The notes: a model not told the origin generated them from the letters alone. A DNA stretch of 64,000 nucleotides from Erodium maritimum (GCA_963921825.1 OY997596.1:61826754-61890753), one strand, 5' to 3'; numbered from the stretch's first letter, positions 1 through 12,521 are shown. Numbers and translations are program-made.

Positions 1-2454
1 GCTATAAATCCTCATTTCTATCGCGACCTTCATCCTGTTCGTGAAGACCTTATTTGTCGGCATAGAGTGTTCGATGGTACCATCTTTTTCGTCTTTGTAA
101 TTTAATATGTGATATCATCTCTCCTTATATTACAAGATCATTTCAGGAAAAATTTAACTTGGCCCTCCTCTTCCTCAAAAGGTGGTGTGAAGTGAGGTGA
201 CCTGAAGAGACAAACATGAATGATTTACATGAATAGGATCGAACTGGTGCTCCTACGTACTTAGGTGTCGGTACTCTCAATACTATGTGTTGTAATGAAT
301 TAAATGCTGATGTTTTGAGGATGACTCTTCGATCATATCCACTTGGTGTCGGCCAACATCAACATTTGAAGATCATTTATAATTCCAAATTTTATTTGGC
401 CAATTTGAAAAATATTTAGATCTTTATTTCGATGATTAGATTCAAATACTTCATGATGTAAAATTTATCGACTTAAAACATCGTTATTAGTAGTATAGTT
501 TATTTTTCTATTAAGGAGTTGTTAGATGAGAGATGATTTTGTGTAATATTTAATATTTTATTTCTTTTTTTTCATTGAAACGTTAGGAAAATGTTGAAGA
601 TACGAAAAATAAATGAACCAAGACACGTGCAATAAGGAAAGAGGTGGAGGAGATGTAGTTCAAGGGCGCTTGGCTATTGAGCGCCAACATTTAGTGGAGT
701 AACACCGCCTCCTCCCCATCAATGTGTATCACGGCATATACTAACGCTAATCCACCCACACCCTCGCATCGACCATATAACATACCTTGGGGTTAATTTG
801 CAAGATGACGTTGATTTGCGTTGCTAGGTAATTTTCTGTTCTTTCCACTAAACAATTCATGAAATTTCGATCAAACTTATCTGAGTTCGACCGAGTATCA
901 AATACATGCTAAATATAGATTTTATTAAGAGTAAAGCTGAAAAACCCTTTAAAATATTTATTTTAATATATCAAACTTAAAAGGTTGGGTGTAATTTTAA
1001 AGTCACTTTGTAAATCATCTTATATACGGGCAATAGTTCTAGTCTCACACAAACGTCTTTCTCTATCTCGAAGGACCTTGCAGTTCTCATGGCTGCAACA
1101 AAGAGCCCTTCCTATGAAAGGTCCGCGCAACAACGACGGTTACCCTACTACAACCGAGAAAATAGTCTGAGACCCTATCAATGAAAAGTTTCTCGACGCT
1201 CTAGGCTAAGCGACCAACTCCTATAGGCAATCTAACAGACAAACATATGGATACAATAAAGCAGGAGCAATAAGGTAGAAGTTCTTTCGAGGGGTTGTCT
1301 TGACTTGTTGCCATGAAACCCAATTCATCAAAGATAGAGAAGCCTAGCTGTTTATGGCGAGATCCAAAGAGATTCATACATGATCATGCAACGCCTAAGG
1401 ATTCCAGATGAATAGTGGCGGTATAATGACACATAAGGATGGGGGCACAAGCAACCCTAGACGACACGACTTTGACTGTGAGGCGGAAACGACAACGACA
1501 TGTACGTAGGGAACAACGACATGGAGATTTGGTGGCCCAAGACCGGTCGGAGGCCCGCTGACGACCACAATGGCCACTAATGACAACAATCACCCGAAAG
1601 AGAAAGCCGTTTAGGATTTTTTTTCCGAGCTAAATCCGAAATGTAATTTGTTTTTGTTTGGTTACAAAGAAAATTATGAAGTCAAAAAGTTGGAAAAATT
1701 ACGGACCAAGATTGATAGTTGATTGTGTTCCCACCCAAATCAACAACTTGCCCTATTCCCAGCAAATATTCATTTAACATCATTAATGCTCTTTTTGCAA
1801 GTTGAAAGGTTGAACAAGTTAACTAATTAATTAGTCTACCCACACATCCTCATCACTTCTACATGTTTTAGGGTTGGAATTAAATGAAATGTAGGCATGC
1901 AATATAATCGAAGCTAATTGAGGATAAAAACTGTTAAAATAAACTCGGTTTCGAAAAAGATTTATTGGAATTGGGATTGATACAAACATGAATACATTCA
2001 AATTATCAAATTCAAACTTCGATAGAAGATAACTTACACCATTTATATTCGACTTTATTAACTTAGTTCTATCCGATCGTAGTTTTAATATGCCATTGAT
2101 TTTTAATCTACATAATAGTATCTATGAATAGGTCAAGTTATAACGGTCAACTAGAAAGCTTATTAAAACTCAATGGCATTAAGTTTGAACCTAATTATTT
2201 TACAAGAGACGTCAATATATCTTGTCAGTTTGAAAAATCGACCGGTATCGAATCCAATGGTATCGAATTCTGAATTCCGACAATAGCACCGATACCGGGG
2301 TAACCGGTTTAACCAACCCTAAATTAACTTATACACATAAAATGATATGGTTCGTTTTTCTCTATTGGTAATTGGTGATTTGAATTCTACTTGATTTCAA
2401 CTATAACGAGATCCATACTGTCATTGTTACGTACCAGAGTCAAGGACCGATGAA

Positions 2455-2612
2455 GGGCCAAGTAGTGAAAGCCCCAAAACCATTTGGGCCTTGCATGGAG
2501 TATCAACTGATTTCTTAAATTTTGGGCCATGGCCCAACCAAACACCAGTCACATACAATTATTTGGGCTTACCGATCTAGAAGCCCAAAAAGTAAAAGGC
2601 CCATAGTAGCTT
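2455..2612. promoter_or_regulatory. Cluster of site II-like GGCCCA/TGGGCC motifs
   Basis: Several TGGGCC, GGCCCA and AGCCCA words lie within about 160 bp (for example TTTGGGCCTTG near 2485, GGGCCATGGCCCAA near 2524, AGGCCCAT near 2598). Site II motifs of this kind are typical of plant housekeeping promoters. No convincing downstream gene follows on either strand, so this may be a promoter relic or serve a non-coding transcript. Confidence 0.3.
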
Positions 2613-3008
2613 GTTTACTCGTGTAGTTTTTTTGAGGCTATAATGTTGACATTGTATCAACATTCAGTATGTTGTCATAATTTCTCCATCATGGTTTTTA
2701 TATCTATATATAACCTCAATTTTGCTCTGACCCATCTCTATTCTATCTCCCATATAGATGCAATTCCCACCAGCAATGGAGATAAAAGGTTCTGATTATT
2801 CGAAGAATTTATCGTTGTTTTGTAATTTTTTCGTGTTTATTTATTCTTTATGTATCGAATAAGATGCTTATCAAAGTAACGTTACAAGGATGCTAGAAAG
2901 TCAGGTGTTAGCATCAAGAAGATGCCATTCGTTGGGAAGGTGATGTTGAGAGGACGATCATTGGGCGTTGACATTGAGTGACTCGATGCCTGGAGTCAGG
3001 AGGACTCC

Positions 3009-3152
3009 AATCGATAAGAAGGGCTGAGTGATGTGATGCTTAACCTCAGGAGGATGCTAGTCGTTGAGAGATGGGACGCTAATCGATAAGAATGACTAAA
3101 CGATGTGATGTCTAACAACAGGAGGACGATAGTTGTTGGGAAGGGGATGCTA
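3009..3152. repeat. Two-copy ~72-bp tandem duplication
   Basis: The word AATCGATAAGAA recurs at 3009 and 3081. The following ~60 bases align with scattered differences (GTGATGTGATG, AGGAGGA, GTTG, GGGA...GCT). It makes an open minus-strand frame at 2996-3226 that I regard as repeat-driven. Confidence 0.6.
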
Positions 3153-3693
3153 AGAGGACACTCACTTTTTGTAGGCGTCGAGTTGTGACGAACGTTGGTC
3201 GCCGTCTCCACTTCGCCCACTCCCAACCGTCCACGTGTTCTGCTTATTTTTCTTTATACTTTTGATGCACTTCTAAGGCAATTTATCAATGAAGATTTTG
3301 TAGAACCTTTGACTTTTAATTAATTGACTCCTTTTTATGTAAAGTTACGAAAGAGCCCTCTATCTATACCCTATTTTCAAAAACACCCCACCTTTATCCT
3401 ATACGGTTACACTACACGCACTCGTTTTTCACGTGTCCTTGACCGTAATTTCACCATATTCCATTCTCTCTCCCTAAAATATCCTCCACAAAATAAAGAT
3501 ATTCCGATCACATGAAAACTGACCATTTTCGAACAAAAAGACAATCCGGTCCTTATTCCGATCGAACGGCTCGATCCCACAGATGGAACGAGAGCCGTTC
3601 GATCGAGTTACTGATATGGCAATGAGAATCGTCGAGTGGGCCCACAGGAGATCAAAAGCTGACGTGGCGCTCACACCGAGTGTGATTTTCGGT

Positions 3694-3700
3694 TATAAGT
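3694..3700 (+). promoter_or_regulatory. TATA box of the GRP2-like gene
   Basis: TATAAGT lies 114 bp upstream of the chosen ATG at 3814. A (GA)n tract (3727-3750) and two telo-box-like words follow: CTAGGGTTTA at 3751 and CTAGGGTTTTAGG at 3794. Telo-boxes and GA/CT-rich leaders are common in plant genes for RNA-handling and translation proteins. This placement argues against the in-frame upstream extension that begins at 3583. Confidence 0.55.
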
Positions 3701-3726
3701 ATAGCGTACGCTCAACGCCCAAAATC

Positions 3727-3750
3727 AGAGAGAGAGAGAGAGAGAGAGAG
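3727..3750. repeat. (GA)n microsatellite in 5' leader
   Basis: About twelve GA units lie between the TATA box and the start codon of the GRP2-like gene. Confidence 0.9.
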
Positions 3751-3813
3751 CTAGGGTTTACTTCTCTTCTCATCCTTCTTCTTCACGAGCGAGCTAGGGT
3801 TTTAGGAGCCGCC

Positions 3814-4455
3814 ATGGGCAGCGAGAGGCTCACGGGGACGGTGAAGTGGTTCAACGACCAGAAGGGGTTCGGATTCATCACCCCCGACGACAAGAGCGAG
3901 GATCTCTTCGTCCACCAGAGCTCCATCAGATCTGAGGGCTTCCGCAGCCTCGGCGACGGAGAGGCCGTCGAGTACGAGGTGGAGATCGGCGATGACAACC
4001 GCGCCAAGGCCGTTGATGTCACCGGCCCCAACGGCGAGGCTGTGCAGGGAAGCTCCCGCGGTGGGGGTGGAGGAGGCGGCGGCGGCGGCCGTGGAGGAGG
4101 CCGTGGCGGAGGAGGCTACGGAGGTGGTGGCGGATACGGCGGAGGCCGCGGTGGAGGTGGATACGGTGGAGGTGGTTACGGTGACGGAGGTTACAATGGA
4201 GGCGGTGGTGGAGGCCGCGGTGGAGGACGCGGCGGAGGCCGTGGTGGTGGCGGCGGAGGCTGCTACTCCTGCGGTGAGAGCGGCCACATGGCTAGAGACT
4301 GCGAGCAAGGCGGCGGCGGCGGAGGAAGGTATGGAGGAGGAGGCGGTGGCGGCGGCGGAGGAGGCCGTGGATTCGGCGGTGGCGGCGGCGGAAGCTGCTA
4401 CAACTGTGGAGAGTCCGGCCATTTCGCTCGGGATTGCTCTCAAAGCCGCGCTTGA
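3814..4455 (+). CDS. GRP2: Glycine-rich cold-shock-domain zinc-knuckle protein (GRP2/CSP2-like)
   Basis: Single-exon gene of 213 codons. Residues 8-72 form a cold-shock domain with RNP1 (KGFGFI, 17-22) and RNP2 (LFVHQ, 31-35), the nucleic-acid-binding surface. A long Gly-rich linker ([12 protein letters not shown]) follows. Two CCHC zinc knuckles of the form C-x2-C-x4-H-x4-C start near residues 150 and 195, and the protein ends just after the second. This is the arrangement of Arabidopsis CSP2/GRP2 and CSP4, RNA chaperones that melt RNA structure and act in cold response and development in nucleus and cytoplasm. The start is the ATG in GCCGCCATGG, a strong plant context, downstream of the TATA box and leader. 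The frame stays open upstream to 3583, but that stretch is promoter and leader. Antisense and shifted open frames over the GGN codons are shadows. The family assignment is firm; the exact paralogue is not. Confidence 0.95.
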   Translation: MGSERLTGTVKWFNDQKGFGFITPDDKSEDLFVHQSSIRSEGFRSLGDGEAVEYEVEIGDDNRAKAVDVTGPNGEAVQGSSRGGGGGGGGGGRGGGRGGGGYGGGGGYGGGRGGGGYGGGGYGDGGYNGGGGGGRGGGRGGGRGGGGGGCYSCGESGHMARDCEQGGGGGGRYGGGGGGGGGGGRGFGGGGGGSCYNCGESGHFARDCSQSRA

Positions 4456-4799
4456 GAAAATAAATGGTATCTGAATGCGAAGCCTTTTGTTCTTCGCAAT
4501 CTCGTTTGGGTTCAATTTCAGTTTGGTTTTTGGTTGCTTATTTCGTTTTTGCAGTATGGTTCTAACCCATCTTAATCTCGCCGGCGGTGAGGTGTTTTGG
4601 GGATGATTCCTGGTCCTCTGGTCGATCTAGGGTTCGTTTCAAATTTCTTTAGATTTAGGTTATGGTTTCAAGTGTTCTTCAAAAATACCAAATCAGTGAT
4701 ATGGTAATGGGTCTCTGTTAGAGGTAGAGGAAGTTTATGTAAATCTGTTTGATTTGCAATGAATTTGAACTGCTCCAATTGAAAGTGTTGATACACACA

Positions 4800-6990
4800 T
4801 ATATACAATCCTGGTTTGGTTTGAAGATTTCAATTCCTTCATTGTGTTTCTGCAATTTTTTCATATTTAATTTGGATTTGATTAGAACTAGTTTATGAAT
4901 GTTTGTTTGATTGACATTGAATTTGAATTACTCTATTGGAAGTGTTTATATAAGCATTAATCTTGGTTTGGTTAGAAGATTTTATTGTGTGTGCAGATTT
5001 TTCTTATTTAGTTGGATATTGATTTATAAGTTCTGAAGTTGATTATGAATAATGTGGTGTGATTGAACCAGTTCTTGTAATCTCTACGGGAATGCTGTAG
5101 TGTCTGGTTTCACCACCCTTTTGGTTCCGAGATTTAAGTTCCTTGATTGGGTTTATGTAGGTTTTTGATATCGAAGATTTGTAAGTTCTTAAGCTGATTA
5201 TGAATAATGTGGTGTGATTGAACCAATTCGTATGATCAACATGGGTCACAGTTTGAATGTTGTGGTGTCTTGTTTCTTTACTGTTTTGGTTCAAAAGTTT
5301 TGAATTCATTGATTGGGTTTCAGCAGGTTTTTCTTGTCTACTTCGATAGTGGTTTATAAGTTTTCAGTTTGATTATATTGATACAAGCAATGTGGTGTGA
5401 TTGGGCCAATTCTATGAACTATATGGGCACATTTAAATTTTTTTAATGTACTAATGCCTGGTTTCATCACTGGTTTGTTTGAAGATTAGAATTCCTTCAT
5501 TGGGTTTCTGCAAAATTTTCTTATTTAGTTCGATATCGATTCATGTTCCGAAGTTGATTATACTGAGATGCAACAATATGGTGTGATTGAGCCCAATTCT
5601 ATAAAGGATTGTAGGCATATTTCAATGTTGTAATGTTAATGCCTCGTTCCATCATTATTTTGGTTCAAAGATTTGAATTCTTTCATTGAGTTCCTTCCTA
5701 ATTTTCATATTTAGTTTGATATCGATTTACAAGGTGAGTTTGATTATACTGATACAAGCATTGTGATTTGATTGAGCCAATTCTATGAACTACATGGACA
5801 CATTTAAATCTTGTAGTGGACTAGTGTCATGTTTTAATAGCTGCTTTGTTTGAAGATTTGAATTCCATTATGCGGTTTCTGCAAAATTTCGATTCATGTT
5901 CTGAAGTTGATTATACAGATATTGAGATACAACAATGTCTTGTGATTGAGCCAATTCTATAAGTATGTGAGGCACATCTGAATTTTGTAATGTCTGGTTT
6001 CATCACTATGGTTCGAAGATTTGAATTCTTTCATTGTGTTCTTTCCTAATTTTCATATATAGTTTGATATCGATTTAGAAGTCCTAAAGTCGATTCTACA
6101 AACACACTATTGTGGTGTTATCGAGCCAATTCAATGAACTATTTGTTTCATAGATTTGAATCACTTCAATGGGCTTTCCGCAAGTTCTGAGGTTGGTTAT
6201 GCAGATAAAACTTAAACAACTATGTGGTGTGATTGACCCAATAATAATGGTCTATAAGGGGTTATCATCAAAACAATGTTATCTTTTGTTTATCATAAAA
6301 AAAACGTAATGGTGAGGGGTTGTCATTGACACTCACATTTCGTTTACCATAAAAAAAACACCCGGATTTGTGTCATTTTGTTCCAAAAAAACTACTCATA
6401 AATGAGAACGGTGACATTGTGTTTCCTATCTAACCATCACCATTTGGAGCATCCACAACCATCTCACCGGCAGCTGGTGAGATGGTGCTGGTGAGATGAA
6501 TAAAAAAATATTTTTCTTTTGCTTATAGCCAGCACTCCTAGCCAGCGAGCTACAGTGGTAAAGCCTTTTTGCTGGCTATTACAGCCCTTTTTACTCACAA
6601 TTTGCTCCCCGTCAGCGATAAGTGCCGGCTATAAGCTCCCAGCCAGCACTCCTCGCCAGCAACCTCCTCGCCTCCGACTTCTCCTCGCCAGCAGCTTATC
6701 GCCCACGACTGTGGGTGCGCTTATGTGTAAATTCGGTTTCTTATTGATGATTGAAAGTTTAGAGTGTGTTACCGATAACCCCTCGTGTTGAGTTCTTGAA
6801 GTTGATTACTCAGATACAAACAATGTGGTGTCATTGAGCCGATTCCATGAACTATTTGGTATTGAAGATATGAATTACTTCAACGGGCATATGCAGATAC
6901 AAACAATTTAGTATTGATTGAGCCAATTCTTATGATCTATATGGGGTCATATTTGAATGTTGTAGTGTCTTGTTTCTTCACCTGCACTCA
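4800..6990. repeat. Decayed ~180-bp tandem array between GRP2 and the xylanase
   Basis: Two anchors recur in the same order: GATTGAGCCAATTCTATGAA (versions near 5061, 5216, 5399, 5585, 5770, 5944, 6119, 6230, 6832, 6915) and GAAGATTTGAATTCCTTCAT (near 4824, 5130, 5294, 5482, 5669, 5852, 6015, 6150, 6866). Spacing is mostly 155-186 bp. Copies are heavily mutated. The array is interrupted at about 6250-6790 by another element. Its last copy overlaps the stop codon of the GH10 gene. Confidence 0.8.
6250..6790. mobile_element. Possible MITE-like insertion inside the tandem array
   Basis: The ends carry AGGGGTTATC near 6256 and its inverse GATAACCCCT near 6773. The array periodicity is broken exactly here (unit anchors at 6230 and 6832). 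The interior has GTGACATTGTGTT/GTGTTACC words shared with hairpin elements in the cyclophilin introns, and a second short inverted block (CTCACCGGCAGCTGGTGAG) near 6463. No target duplication was identified. Confidence 0.4.
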
Positions 6991-9900
6991 ATGAGAACGT
7001 TGACCTTTTGGTACCGTTGCTGTTTGTGACACTAACCTCGTACTCACCTAGGAAACCATAGAAGCTGTACGAACCGTACTCGTCCGTTTGACCTCCGGTC
7101 TCGCCGGTTTGCCATTCTCCGAGCAACTTATCGACCACATCACCGGTCGGAAGGTTTTGGAGATCGTTGTTGGTCAAGCACATTTGGTAGCACCCATTTG
7201 GGTGCAATGCGGTCCAAAGCATTATGCCGTTCACGGATGGGTGTGAGAAGCCTTCTCTCAACACTTGCTCCAAATATACAGCCTGAAATTCAAAACACGA
7301 AAATCGGGACAAATTGTCTGTTAGTGTTAGCGTCTCATGTCTAAATAATCTCAATCAAATCGTTCATGAGAAATAATTTGTCATCTTTCACTTTTTGGTT
7401 CAAAAGACGTGTAAAGTGGTTTATATGTCTGTTAAAGATCTGGGTTTGAACTCAAATGAATCAACACAACCTAATGGGTCATTTGTTTGGGAACATGTGT
7501 GAGATTATTGTTGGTTTTCGTATAATCTTGAATAAAGTATGTCGACTTATCAATTTTTACTTTTAGTCCGGAAGAAATACTATCATAGGCCCAATCATAT
7601 TGGGGCCGACTTTGTCAATAAGAGTGTTGCGTCTGGTAATGGCTGGACTTGAACTCAAATGGGTCAACGTATCTCAACAGATCACTTGTTTGAGAACAAA
7701 TGTGATATTGTTGTTAGTTTACATACAGTCTCATATAAGACGAATCTTCCTGATCAAACCTGGACGTAGAGGTCAAAAAGATGTGAAACAACTCAACTTA
7801 AAATCATTTAGTTTCGAACACTAAACCTCTTATCAAGCGATAATCGCTCTGGACCTACTAAATTACCCTAACAAATCTTTAAAAACATATTAATATCTTC
7901 ATCGGTGAGCTCAAGACCTTTCGATAGACCGGGTTTTAACATGATTAATGACACTACATCGAACAAAAAATGAATGATAATGTCACTCACCTGTTGTTCC
8001 TGAGCGAGAGTTTTGCTAATATCCACCTCGGTGAGCCAAATTGGCTTCCCCAAGGTCCCAAGCTTGTCCAAAACAGCCCTCATCAAAGCCACATTCGGTA
8101 CCGTGAAGTGACCCTCCAACCCAATCCCATCCATAACGACCCCACCTAGCTCCAGCTCCCTAAGCCTCGAAACATAACTGTCAACGGTCGAATCGACGTC
8201 ACTACAAGTCTCCACGACGTTAAATTCGTTCATAAACAACGATGCCAGAGGATCGACCTCGTGAGCTTTTTCGTAGAACCACAATGTCGCGTTGCGACCG
8301 AGCCTGTCCTCGTAGAAGTCGAAGTGTAGCATCTCGTTGCTCACGTCCCAATGTACGAACTCTTCTTTGTATTTTCCCATCAGGCTTTGGATCCTGGACT
8401 CGACGGCTGGTTTGAGGTCTTGGCTTTTTAAGTTGCGGACCCATTGAGGGGTGTATTTGGGGTCTTCCCAGAAGATGTTGTGCCCTCGGACGAGGATTTG
8501 GTTGGCTCGGACGAATTCGAGCATTTTGTCGGGGGCTGTGTAGTTTGTTTTGCCTTGCTCGGGCTCGGTTGCGTACCATTTGAGCTCGTTCTCAAAGACC
8601 GCGGCGTTAAATCGTTTGACAAACCAATTCTGTAACGTGTTCTTGGAGTTAGAGATTGCATAGAAATCGAGTGAAAACTCAATTATAATTTTATACTCAC
8701 GACTCGTAAATATAAAAAATGATATTACAAAAATGATCCATTAAAAAGGGAGAAGTGTATTTTGGGCGAACCAACACTAACATGGACTGATAGCCCAAGT
8801 CATTGAGAAGTGATACATGTCACTTCAAAACCAAAGGTTTAGACAAAAATAACTCAATTCCAAAGGTTTTTGCAAAAATATTTCCACGAGAAATAATGAA
8901 TTGATTCTAATAAAATCCAACCATAGTATTAAGGATTTTAATTGATATTTTCTACTCCCACAAATATTTTCATATTTTTGTTACATATTAAAATAATTTT
9001 AAAAGCCTTAATAATGGTGTTACATATCGAAAGGCCCGTTATAATTTTACTTACTTGGTATGACTCATTTCCGATGATGGTCTTTGCAATTGCTGATCCA
9101 AAAGGGAAATCTCTTGAAACTTGTTGGATCGTGATCGAAGCTCCTTTCAATCGATTTCCTGTTTTATCCGATACATGGATCGTCACCGCTCTCTTCCTTT
9201 TCTATAGAAAAAAAATCATACGCGACACGACATATTGTAAGTACGAGGATTAGAATGAGGGACATGATAATTATTATAGGGTTAAATATCGAAACTTACT
9301 CCTAAGTATTGGTTGCAAACACTATACTATCCAACATTTCAAAATGACAAATGTACGACTTTAAATATTGGTCACACGATTTTGTAACTAAAAATAAACG
9401 GAATATTTCATTCCGTTAATCATATGATCTCAAGTGTCATATAATGGATGGTAAAATGACGTATTCTCTTAATTATTTGACTTCTATATATTTTATAAGG
9501 AACATTAACATTATACCCTCATTATTATTCTTTATAAAAAGTACAGAGGTCAAATACTTAAAGGAAAAAATGTCATTTTATCATTTATTATATGACACTT
9601 GAAGTCATATGACTAACATAATGAAATATTCCGTCGACTTTTACTAACAAAATCGTGTCTTCAATACTTAAGGTAGTGTATTTGTCATTTTGAAACGTTG
9701 GGTAGTATAGTATTCGTGACCAATACTTAATAATAAGTTTCGATATTTAACCTATTATTTAATCGTATCACGTCCTACCATGTTAATGATGTTGTTCTGA
9801 TTGGTTCTCCATTGCTGAGGAGTGAAGGGTTGTAAAGAGTAGCCTGCAATCGCTATGCCTATGTCTCTTCCACCCGAGACCTTTGAGACAATAATAAGAG

Positions 9901-12521
9901 ACAAGGTCATGATTGTTGTTTCAGACAACCTAGTACTTATGTTTCGGAGAGTTTGAGGTAGAGAAATCACCTGAAAGAACAAAGTGGATAAGTTGGAAGG
10001 TGAGGTAAGAACAAACCCACCCTTGAGAAATGACCAGCAACCGGTCTTGGCCAAGACAGTTCCTATGCAATTCAATGATTGTTCTTCGGTTGTGAGGCTT
10101 GCTCTTATGAGAGCTGAATCTGCACCCTCTATCTTCACCCAAGCTATGTAATATATAGTCACATGTTGAGCATCAAGTATGGTGAGATAAAACTCAAACC
10201 CTAGAATTTGTATGATAACAATGCAAAACTTTCTTCATTTTCAATCCATCTTCAAATTTCATAAGCCAATTACTCGAGTGACCCGAAAATCAGATTTAGA
10301 TAGGTACGATAGACTCTCATATCGAAAAGATGTGTATCCTTTCGGTACTCGATATACATAATCGGAAATGTATTAAAGTCTTTAGGTGAGTCAGATTTTA
10401 ACATGGTATTAAAGATTCATTCATCATGTTAGGTGCATAGTCCTACACAATGTGGACAAAACAAGTAGGGTTTCATAAAGAAAGGACAAACATGTGAGAG
10501 CATCCTTATTGAGGGTGTGTTGTTGGAAAGGCGTGGTAGGGTTAGGGTCAACGTCATTACGACACCCATTGATATGGGGAGGGGGCGGAAGAAGGGTTTT
10601 TCGTAGGTGGTAGTGCTCCATGAAACGTCAGCACTCTACATTTACCAGACGCCCCTACCCACATCTCTTCTACCTCTCTCCCCGTGACACAAGTTATATA
10701 TTTATTTATTTAACATCGTTCTAACAACTTTTAACAGCGTGGATAGTTACATTTTGTCTTTCCTATGAATGTAATTTTTTTTTAACGAGTTGGGTTTCGA
10801 AAAGAAGGGTTCCATTGTGAATGTAATTTTTGTACGAGTAAGGTTTCATAAAGAAAGGACAAATATGTGAGAGCATCCTTATTGAGGGTGTGCTACATAG
10901 GCGTTGGAAAGGCGCTATTAGGGTTAGGGTCAACGTCATTACGACACCCATTGATGGGAAGGGGGCTGAAGAAGGGTTTTCCGTAGGTGGTAGTGCTCTA
11001 TGAAACGTCAGTACTCTACAATCATCAGACGCCCCCGACCCACACCTCTTCTACACAACTTTTGATTTTTTACAATATTAGTATTTAACATCATTCTAAC
11101 AACTTTTAACAACGCGGATAGTTACATTTTGTCTCTCATACTCTTTTCCTTACGTAACATCATTTTTCTTTCATCTGGTTACCTCTTATCTCGGTAACAA
11201 TTAAGGAACACTATCAATGAGGACGATCTAACGAGTATCAACAACTTCCCAAAAGATAAATCAATAGATTCAAGACGAAACCTAAGGGGGACAATGTTCC
11301 AATATCCCAAGAAAAACAGAATCAAAACACAACAAAACATAGGTAAACTGCCAACCAACAACAAACCAAACCACATTAACTACGTGTCACATTTTTCTCT
11401 CCGACCTGTGACTCTACAAAACAAAAGTAGTTCCATTGATTGGGACTGTCAGTATCAAAAATCAACACAATATCATTGGGAAGTTCAATTCAATGTGAAA
11501 GAGAAGAATACTTGAGAAAGTAGAAGAAACCCTACTTGAGAAACAGTAGATCCTGCCTTGTGTAAGGTTGTGGAGGATCAAAGCTGGTGAGAAATCTCCA
11601 CTCTCTGACTCAGTTGATGAACGGTTGAGATTCTTCAACACCCCTCCATTGTAAAGTGCCTCCTCGGGCCTCTCCTTACACTGCAAATTGCATTTCCTTA
11701 AATGGGTCAATGCCAAAGTTTCATCTTTTTCATTACCATAACCAAAATAACAGACTTTTTTTAACGGAGTTAAGAGACTACGAGCATCCCTAGTCAAGAG
11801 ACTGAAAGAATAAATTAAAAGTAACTTTTTTATTTCAATCTGGCTAAGGGTCAAAGTTGTAAAAATCGGTAGACGTTAGTTGGACGGTTAAGATTTTTTG
11901 AGAATTGATCGAATTAATCGGATCGGTCAACAAGAAAATGACGCTTAGACAGGACCTGATCGGGAGTTTTAGAACACCGCTAATAGCCTATTTTTCGCAA
12001 TCAAGATACTGAAAGGAAAAAAATAAGAGTTTTTTTGTTTCATTTCTCTCACTTGTTTCTCTCATTTTCTTATCAATAAATGTCAACGGTTAGCTAAACG
12101 TCGACCGAAAGTTATTTTCTTTCTTTTATTATTTCTCTTTACTCAAATTGCTTTCAGCCTCCTATCCTAATTATAACATTGGACTGTTAAATCTAAACTA
12201 AAGGGCTACAAGTCACAATTACTCAGAAGGGTCAATGCCAAAACTTTATTATTTTTTTTGCTATGATGACCTTAAATAACAGACATAAGAGACTAAACTC
12301 GAAAGCTGATTATTGTGGGTTTTAACAGAATCAACAGCCAAATCTAAACTCAAAGACTCCATTGTACATGTTCTAAGACTCAAACTCTTAAGATTTACCT
12401 CGGTGTGTGCAGAAGAATCGTATGATATTTGGGCCTCTGATGAAGATGATAAAGAAGGATACATGATTAGGAGGAGCAAGAAAGGTAAGAAGAGGCTCGA
12501 GGTTGAAGAAGGTGAGTTCAT
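6947..12521 (-). CDS. GH10 endo-1,4-beta-xylanase with N-terminal CBM22-like domain (At4g38650-like)
   Basis: Seven exons spliced on the minus strand: 12521-12399, 11680-11536, 10143-9971, 9880-9779, 9201-9055, 8629-7991, 7282-6947. All introns are GT-AG, phases agree, and the total is 554 codons plus stop, the usual length of one-CBM plant GH10 enzymes. Residues 1-30 form a hydrophobic signal peptide, so the product is probably apoplastic and acts on xylan in the wall. About residues 42-180 form the carbohydrate-binding, jelly-roll-like region; the GH10 barrel follows. The acid/base Glu is E329 in HWDVSNEML and the nucleophile Glu is E431 in LTEVDIS. DFPFGSAI, WYATEP, VRGHNIFW and LWTALHP are family hallmarks. 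Every exon is intact, so the gene looks functional. The last codons (ETRHYNIQI, stop) lie inside the tandem array downstream. Intron 4 carries a palindromic element and intron 2 a duplicated block. Confidence 0.93.
9278..9754. mobile_element. Palindromic MITE-like element in xylanase intron 4
   Basis: About 477 bp with terminal inverted repeats close to 190 bp. The left end GGTTAAATATCGAAACTTA is mirrored at the right end by TAAGTTTCGATATTTAACC. Inner words such as TTTCAAAATGACAAAT, GGAATATTTCATT and AAGTGTCATATAAT also occur inverted. It has no coding capacity and could fold into one long hairpin when transcribed. TTATTATA-like sequence lies at both borders, but the target duplication is unclear. 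Confidence 0.8.
10460..11140. repeat. ~376-bp direct duplication in xylanase intron 2
   Basis: GTTTCATAAAGAAAGGACAA occurs near 10470 and again near 10846. Both copies continue through GAGAGCATCCTTATTGAGGG, GGTCAACGTCATTACGACAC, GGTGGTAGTGCTC and AACAACTTTTAACA. GAGCATCC is common at the ends of plant MITEs, so each copy may be a decayed element. All of it lies in an intron. Confidence 0.75.

Larger units (their letters stand above)
1..3570. other. Intergenic DNA, no gene recognised
   Basis: Only short open frames without family resemblance occur here. The stretch is AT-rich with a few GC-richer islands. It includes a cluster of GGCCCA-type promoter motifs and a small tandem duplication, listed separately. 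Around 2240-2320 there is a run rich in CCGG/GATACCGG-like words resembling the ends of non-autonomous DNA transposons, but I could not pair its ends. Confidence 0.6.

Noticed and set aside
3583-3813. 77-codon N-terminal extension of the GRP2-like protein
   Set aside because: The stretch contains the TATA box, (GA)n leader and telo-box motifs; family members start at the [13 protein letters not shown]-type ATG.
3802-4515. Long Ala/Ser/Thr/Val-rich frames antisense to and overlapping the GRP2-like gene
   Set aside because: By-products of GGN-rich codons. The cold-shock domain and zinc knuckles fix the true strand and frame.
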